A stretch of 6,899 bases of DNA. Origin: Candidatus Omnitrophota bacterium. GTDB lineage: Bacteria; Omnitrophota; Gorgyraeia; B26-G9. The position numbers and the translations under genes were made by a program. Shown piece by piece: positions 1 to 4,246 of this stretch. Under the pieces are notes generated by a model, which was not told where the DNA came from, did no database searches, and worked only from the letters and a program-made list of their open reading frames with translations. Numbering within the stretch: position 1 is the first letter of the stretch; each line of letters begins with the position of its first letter. The stretch lies in contig JAGYOO010000077.1 in NCBI GenBank assembly GCA_018399295.1, positions 1 through 6,899 of the forward strand. The letters are read 5' to 3'.

Positions 1-158
1 AAGTATTCCAAGCTGTCTTCCGCGCTGCCGGCAGCAGCGATCGGATGCTGCGGATTAACCTGCGGGATCAGATTGAGGTTTTCGCCGGACGCAAACGAAG
101 CTTGGCTTATATCGAGGAGATGGAAGAGGATACCGGAACCGAGTCAAGACAGACTAGA
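1..158 (+). other. Unidentified open frame at the left edge, upstream of the glycosyltransferase
   Basis: The frame of the downstream glycosyltransferase stays open from base 3 through 158 with no stop, giving about 52 residues such as LRDQIEVFAGRKRSLAYIEE that look like real protein (charged, amphipathic). A second frame, starting at base 1, is also open and ends in TGA at 160-162, overlapping the ATG at 159 as ATGA, the classic coupled arrangement. Its translation is rich in Cys, Trp and AGA/AGG arginine codons and looks less like a gene. So this stretch is either an N-terminal extension of the glycosyltransferase, the tail of an upstream gene with a frameshift between them, or the tail of a gene in the first frame. 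In-frame ATGs at 45 and 120 have no well-spaced ribosome site. I recognise no family. Confidence 0.35.
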
Positions 159-884
159 ATGAAGACTGTAGTGGTTCTTCCGGCGTACAACGCGGAAAAG
201 ACCCTGAACGCGACTTTTTCAGATATTCCCCGGGAAGAAGTGGACGAGGTCATCCTGGTGGACGATGCCAGCAAAGACAACACCGCCGGGCTGGCCCACC
301 AGCTGGGAATAAAGGTGTTCAGGCATGAGCAGAACCATGGCTACGGCGGAAACCAGAAGACCTGTTATCAGAAGGCACTGGAGGCGGGTGCTGATATTGT
401 GGTCATGGTCCATCCGGATTATCAGTATGATCCAAAAGTTATTCCTGATCTGATCGAGCCGATTAAATCAGGACGGGCGGACGCGGTCTTTGGCTCAAGA
501 ATGATGAAGGGCGGAGCCCTTATCGGTGGAATGCCGTTGTGGAAGCATAATGTGAATATTATGCTGAGCGCGTTGGCGAATATGTTTCTCGGTACGTATC
601 TTACCGAGTACCATTCCGGATTCCGGGCTTATAGCGCTGATTTTCTCCGTCGGGTGCGGTTTGGGGAGAACTCGGATGATTTTGTGTTTGATTTTGAGAT
701 GATCGTGCAGGCGGTTACGAATTACCGCCGCATTGAAGAGATCCCGATCCGGACCCGTTATTTTGACGAGGCCTCAAGCATAAAGCTGCTTCCTTCTCTT
801 AAGTACGGCGCGGGCATTCTGAAGACCCTGATAAAGTATAAGCTGCATAGCGGTAACATGATTCGCTTTCGCCAGTTCGAGTAG
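159..884 (+). CDS. Family 2 glycosyltransferase, polyprenyl-phosphate-sugar (DPM1-like) synthase type
   Basis: Encodes a 241-residue GT-A fold enzyme of glycosyltransferase family 2. Visible motifs in order are the N-terminal VVVLPAYNAEKTL, the nucleotide-binding VDDAS with Asp35/Asp36, NHGYGGNQ near 59-66, HPDYQYDP at 85-92 in the place of the DAD metal motif of dolichol-phosphate-mannose synthases, GSRM at 112-115, YHSGFRAYS at 151-159 and FDFEM at 177-181. There is no signal peptide or membrane segment, so it should be cytoplasmic or peripheral at the membrane. By family it would move a sugar from a nucleotide donor to a polyprenyl phosphate; the sugar (mannose, glucose or other) cannot be read from sequence. 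The start at 159 is chosen because the family normally begins just before VVVLPAYN; the frame is open further upstream, so a longer protein is possible. It lies 126 bp before a GT-C-like membrane protein, its likely user. No clear Shine-Dalgarno precedes 159. Confidence 0.85.
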   Translation: MKTVVVLPAYNAEKTLNATFSDIPREEVDEVILVDDASKDNTAGLAHQLGIKVFRHEQNHGYGGNQKTCYQKALEAGADIVVMVHPDYQYDPKVIPDLIEPIKSGRADAVFGSRMMKGGALIGGMPLWKHNVNIMLSALANMFLGTYLTEYHSGFRAYSADFLRRVRFGENSDDFVFDFEMIVQAVTNYRRIEEIPIRTRYFDEASSIKLLPSLKYGAGILKTLIKYKLHSGNMIRFRQFE

Positions 885-899
885 AATGCGGGAACGCGG

Positions 900-910
900 T
901 TAAAGTTTAA
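900..910. repeat. Short A/T palindrome abutting the -35 box
   Basis: TTAAAGTTTAA is a perfect inverted repeat with five-base arms around one central base. It ends one base before the TTGACG box at 912. That position would suit an operator or an A/T-rich UP-like element, but a palindrome this short can occur by chance and no second copy is seen in the window. Confidence 0.2.
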
Positions 911-911
911 G

Positions 912-941
912 TTGACGGAAGAAGAAGAACCATGGTATGTT
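912..941 (+). promoter_or_regulatory. Candidate sigma-70-type promoter for the GT-C/TPR gene
   Basis: TTGACG at 912-917 (five of six bases of the -35 consensus) is followed after 18 bp by TATGTT at 936-941, with TG at 933-934 forming an extended -10. Transcription would start near 948, leaving a leader of about 60 bases before the ATG at 1011. It sits in the 126-bp gap between the glycosyltransferase and the membrane-protein gene and shares AAGTTGACGnAA with the element ahead of purB. The rest of the gap holds a 5-bp GC stem (946-950 with 960-964) lacking a U-tract, so no terminator is evident. Confidence 0.4.
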
Positions 942-1010
942 AACTGCGGGCCGGAGCCTCCCGCGCATTGTCCGCAACATTGGCCTTACTGCAAATAAGA
1001 TACCCCGGAT

Positions 1011-2882
1011 ATGAAAAAAAAACTACTTTTCGCGCTTGGATTGCTGGCGCTCCTTTTATTTACATACGGCAACAGCCTGTATAATCCCTTCCTCATCGAC
1101 GATATAACTCTGGTTAAGGGTAACTATCTTATCGGAAGCCTTTCTCGTTTTCCCCAGATGTTTTGCGAGACATATCTTGACTCTTACTATCGTCCGCTGG
1201 CTACGGTTTCTCTGGGGCTGAACTATCTTGTTAACGGTCTGGATCCGGTGGGGTATCATCTGGCGAATATCCTTTTTCACTTCGTGAATTCTCTGCTTTT
1301 GTTCGTTCTGCTGAATTCCCTGTTTAAGAACTTTTCTCTGGCAGGTCTGACGACGCTGCTGTTCGCCGTTCATCCGATTAACAGTGTTTGTGTCAATTAT
1401 ATCTCTGACCGGGGAAATCTTCTCGGCGCCCTGTTTATGCTGATCAGTCTGATCCTGTTCAGACGCAGTCTCTTGAAGGGGAAATGGCTGAGTTGGTTCG
1501 GCGGGCTGTTGGCCTTTGTCGCCGCGCTGCTCTCCCGGGAAAGCTCGATACTGATGCCGCTGTACTTTCTTTGTCTCTGGCTGCCGCTGACAAAAGAGGA
1601 ACGGCCGGCTACAAAACGGATTATACTGACCTTCTCGATCCTCGCCATGTTTTCGGTCGTCTACTTTGTATTACTAAACCGGATGTGTCCTCTGACTTCA
1701 GCAATGCTGGCCCGCGGGCCGAAGCTTTTTTCCTGGTTGCAGATAAAGGCGTTTTTCCTAATGATGATGCATTATCTGCTGCTGTTTGCCGGTCCTTACA
1801 AAATACTTTTTTTCCGGGAGGTGTTTAAAGCGGCATCTCTGCCCGGGGTTATCGGGGTTTGTCTGTTTATCACCGGGGTTACGGTCGCGGTAATAAAGAA
1901 CAAGGCCTATCGTTCCCGCTTGCTGTGGTTTGGAGCCGCCTGGTTTCTGGTGGGAGTGGCGCCGCTTTACCGCCTGCTTTTATACCGTCCGGAAATCGGA
2001 TATGTGATGCAGGACAGCTGGATCTATTTTTCCGGTCCGGGCCTGCTGCTGCTTCTGGCTGCCGTGTTGCTTTATCTGCGACGGTTCGTGCGGCCGGAAC
2101 TGTACAAAGTATTCATGGCGCTGCTCGTGATTTTTCTTGTCAACCAGACGCTTGGAGAAAATCTCCGCTGGCATGACGTAAAGACATACTGCCGCTACTG
2201 GTTGAAGGAAGTGCCGGATAATCCGCTGGCTTTTAATACCCTGGCCCGGGAATACACGAAAGAGAAAGAGTATGAGAGAGCCGAACTGCTGCTGCTGCGC
2301 TCTCTGGAGCTTACTAAAAGCCGGAAAAGGATAATCTGGGAACTTCACAATCTCAGTCTGGTTTATATCTGGAAGGGGGAACCGGATAAGGCAATCAAGT
2401 ACGCGCGAAAGTCCCTGAAGATGCAACCAAAGACGTCGCTGGGCTATTACATTCTGGGCCGCGCGTATCAGGATAAGGGAGAGACGCAAAAGGCTATTAA
2501 CATGTTCCGGCGCCAGCAGCTGGATAACTTCAGCCATCCCCTGACCCACCAGTTTCTGATGGAGATATATGAGAAACAGGGCCGGGAAAGACTGGCCCGG
2601 GCGGAGAAGATCCTGTCTCTATACTTTCAGCAGTTTTATCCGGCCGGGGAGCCGGAGCTCTGGCGCCAAAAAGCGATAGATGAGCTGATAATGCTTGGTC
2701 TGAAAAGTTACAAAGACGGTGACCGGTATGAGGCCCTGGAGATATTCAGGCTGGCGGTCCAACTGGAGCCGAACGGGGTATTGAGGCATAATATAAAGCG
2801 TTTGATCCGCAAATCAGAAACCGAAGACAAGTTGACGCAAAGGGCACAATCTGTTAATATATTTCTTTCTGAGGACAACTAA
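1011..2882 (+). CDS. Polytopic GT-C-like membrane protein with C-terminal TPRs (TMTC-like)
   Basis: A 623-residue protein with two parts. Residues 1-380 hold about ten to twelve hydrophobic segments (for example 4-20, 84-104, 110-126, 136-150, 161-175, 203-222, 246-262, 278-295, 303-323, 338-356, 365-381). Residues about 404-590 hold tetratricopeptide-like helical repeats (404-437, 442-475, 476-509 and 555-588). GT-C hallmarks are visible: an Asp-Asp pair at 30-31 in the first outer loop (PFLIDD), HPINSVCVNYISDRGNLL from 121, a SRES motif at 175-178, and SWIYFSGPG from 336, placed where related proteins have a RYLYLP-type motif. This order matches the bacterial TPR/PMT-like proteins and eukaryotic TMTC O-mannosyltransferases, which use lipid-phosphate sugar donors. 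Enzyme activity and acceptor are inferred, not shown. An in-frame TAA at 996-998 makes ATG 1011 the only ATG start; its ribosome site is weak. The stop abuts the purB ATG. Confidence 0.85.
   Translation: MKKKLLFALGLLALLLFTYGNSLYNPFLIDDITLVKGNYLIGSLSRFPQMFCETYLDSYYRPLATVSLGLNYLVNGLDPVGYHLANILFHFVNSLLLFVLLNSLFKNFSLAGLTTLLFAVHPINSVCVNYISDRGNLLGALFMLISLILFRRSLLKGKWLSWFGGLLAFVAALLSRESSILMPLYFLCLWLPLTKEERPATKRIILTFSILAMFSVVYFVLLNRMCPLTSAMLARGPKLFSWLQIKAFFLMMMHYLLLFAGPYKILFFREVFKAASLPGVIGVCLFITGVTVAVIKNKAYRSRLLWFGAAWFLVGVAPLYRLLLYRPEIGYVMQDSWIYFSGPGLLLLLAAVLLYLRRFVRPELYKVFMALLVIFLVNQTLGENLRWHDVKTYCRYWLKEVPDNPLAFNTLAREYTKEKEYERAELLLLRSLELTKSRKRIIWELHNLSLVYIWKGEPDKAIKYARKSLKMQPKTSLGYYILGRAYQDKGETQKAINMFRRQQLDNFSHPLTHQFLMEIYEKQGRERLARAEKILSLYFQQFYPAGEPELWRQKAIDELIMLGLKSYKDGDRYEALEIFRLAVQLEPNGVLRHNIKRLIRKSETEDKLTQRAQSVNIFLSEDN
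2832..2860 (+). promoter_or_regulatory. Candidate extended -10 promoter for purB inside the end of the TPR gene
   Basis: TTGACG at 2832-2837, a 17-bp spacer, then TAATAT at 2855-2860 with TG at 2852-2853 giving an extended -10. Transcription would begin near 2867, just ahead of the GAGGA ribosome site, giving a very short leader for purB. The -35 context AAGTTGACGnAA is the same as in the element at 909-920. The overlap with coding sequence means the bases are also constrained by the protein, so the call rests on spacing and on the match between the two elements. Confidence 0.45.
2871..2876 (+). promoter_or_regulatory. Shine-Dalgarno site of purB
   Basis: GAGGAC lies six bases before the ATG at 2883, a good spacing, and overlaps the last codons of the upstream gene. 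It fixes the purB start and is the clearest ribosome site in the window. Confidence 0.7.
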
Positions 2883-4175
2883 ATGATAGAGCGTTATACA
2901 TTAAAAGAGATGGGAGATATCTGGAAACAGGGAAATCGTTTCCAGAAGATGCTGGACGTGGAGCTGGCCGTATGCGAGGCCTGGGCCGAGTTGGGCCGGA
3001 TTCCCAAGGCCTCCTTGAGCCGGATTAAGAAACGAGCGGGGTTTGATGTTCAGCGCATTGACGTTATCGAAGAAGAGACCAGGCATGATGTTATCGCCTT
3101 TCTTACCAGTGTCGCGGAAAAGGTAGGTCCGGATTCACGGTTTATTCATATGGGACTTACCTCCAGTGACGCGCTGGATACCGGTTTGGCCCTTCAGTTG
3201 AAGCAGGCCTCGGATGTCTTGATCACGGATGTGGAAAGACTGTTGAAGGTGTTGAAGGAAAAGGCCCGCCGCTATCGCGATGTGCCGATGGCCGGACGTT
3301 CACATAATGTTCACGCGGAACCGATCACATTTGGACTCAAAATCGCGTTGTGGCATGAAGAGACAAAGCGTAATCTCGACCGGTTGAAACGGGCCCGTAA
3401 GGCTGTGTCCGTGGGAAAGCTTTCCGGCGCGGTAGGGACGTATTCCAACCTTGATCCCCGGATCGAGAAGATAGCACTTAAGAAGCTCGGTCTGGACACT
3501 GAGCCGGTTTCTAATCAGGTTGTTCAACGGGACCGGCACGCGGAGTTTCTTACTGCCTTGGCGATTACCGGTTCCAGTCTGGAGAAATTCGCCACTGAGA
3601 TACGCAATCTCCAACACACAGAGATCCTGGAGGTGGAAGAGTTCTTTGCCAAAGGACAAAAGGGGTCCTCCGCCATGCCGCACAAGCGCAATCCGATCGT
3701 TTGTGAACGAATCTGCGGCCTGGCCCGGTTGTTAAGGGGTAATTCTCTGACTGGAATGGAAAACGTGACCTTGTGGCATGAGCGTGACATCTCGCACTCT
3801 TCAGTGGAACGCGTTATTATTCCTGATTCGGCCATTGTTCTTGATTATATGCTGGTGAAGTTTACTGAACTGATAAAGAGGTTGAATGTATACCCGGCTC
3901 AGATGCGGCGGAATCTCGAACTTACCCGAGGGCTTATGTTTTCCCAGAGGATCCTTATTACTCTGGTTGAGAAGGGCTTTACACGAGAGCAGGCATACCG
4001 GATTGTTCAGGATAACGCCCTGCTTTCCTGGGAAAAAGGTCTTGATTTTAAACAATTGCTAAAAGAAGATACCCGGCTTAAGGGGAAGGTATCTCCGGCC
4101 GAGGTTGACAAATATTTCGATCTTAACTATGTATTAAGGAATGTCAAGGCGGTTTTTAAACGGATAAAGATCTGA
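2883..4175 (+). CDS. purB: Adenylosuccinate lyase
   Basis: A cytoplasmic homotetrameric enzyme of the fumarase/aspartase superfamily. It releases fumarate twice in purine synthesis: from SAICAR to give AICAR, and from adenylosuccinate to give AMP. The 430-residue length is normal for the Bacillus/Thermotoga-type enzyme, and the start MIERYT with EMGDIW is typical. Catalytic landmarks are intact: His68 (ETRHD), His89 with HMGLTSSD at 89-96, His141 in the RSHNVHAEP segment, and the mobile signature loop GSSAMPHKRNP with Ser262/Ser263 and Lys268, followed by HERDISHSS near 300. These His positions coincide with the numbering known for the Bacillus subtilis enzyme. The ATG touches the TAA of the preceding membrane-protein gene and has a good GAGGA site, so it could be both translationally coupled and driven by its own promoter at 2832-2860. 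PurSL follows after 71 bp, consistent with a purine operon. Confidence 0.97.
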   Translation: MIERYTLKEMGDIWKQGNRFQKMLDVELAVCEAWAELGRIPKASLSRIKKRAGFDVQRIDVIEEETRHDVIAFLTSVAEKVGPDSRFIHMGLTSSDALDTGLALQLKQASDVLITDVERLLKVLKEKARRYRDVPMAGRSHNVHAEPITFGLKIALWHEETKRNLDRLKRARKAVSVGKLSGAVGTYSNLDPRIEKIALKKLGLDTEPVSNQVVQRDRHAEFLTALAITGSSLEKFATEIRNLQHTEILEVEEFFAKGQKGSSAMPHKRNPIVCERICGLARLLRGNSLTGMENVTLWHERDISHSSVERVIIPDSAIVLDYMLVKFTELIKRLNVYPAQMRRNLELTRGLMFSQRILITLVEKGFTREQAYRIVQDNALLSWEKGLDFKQLLKEDTRLKGKVSPAEVDKYFDLNYVLRNVKAVFKRIKI

Positions 4176-4246
4176 GGCATGCCTTCCGTTGGTCTTGCCG
4201 ACGCCGGTATTCCAACTTTCCCATAATTTAAAATCAAAAATCTGAT
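4176..4246 (+). other. Short purB-purSL spacer without a Shine-Dalgarno or terminator
   Basis: The first half is GC-richer and can form only a weak stem (GTTGG 4188-4192 with CCAAC 4212-4216, 19-base loop, no U-tract). The second half is A/T-rich (CATAATTTAAAATCAAAAATC) and runs to the ATG without any purine-rich ribosome site. CATAAT at 4222-4227 and TAAAAT at 4229-4234 resemble -10 boxes but have no well-spaced -35. Read-through from purB is the simplest reading, with initiation aided by an unstructured A/T-rich leader. Confidence 0.4.

Noticed and set aside
886..903. Tiny ATG-to-TAA frame just after the glycosyltransferase stop
   Set aside because: Five codons with no ribosome site and no sign of a leader-peptide design.
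946..964. GCGGG...CCCGC hairpin between the first two genes as a terminator
   Set aside because: Only a 5-bp stem with a 9-base loop and no following T-run; it lies downstream of the candidate promoter near its start point.
1484..1828. 114-codon plus-strand frame inside the membrane-protein gene
   Set aside because: Out-of-frame shadow; the real frame shows continuous hydrophobic segments and GT-C motifs.
1980..2549. 189-codon open frame on the minus strand
   Set aside because: It lies wholly opposite the well-supported GT-C/TPR gene, has no recognisable motif and no clear ribosome site; it is a mirror of the coding strand's codon bias.
4188..4216. GTTGG...CCAAC stem in the purB-purSL gap as a terminator or riboswitch
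   Set aside because: Five base pairs around a 19-base loop with no U-tract, and the 71-bp gap is too short for a purine riboswitch aptamer plus expression platform; no aptamer core is seen.
4195..4227. TTGCCG...CATAAT as a promoter for purSL
   Set aside because: The spacer is 21 bp, too long for a normal sigma-70 promoter, and there is no extended -10.
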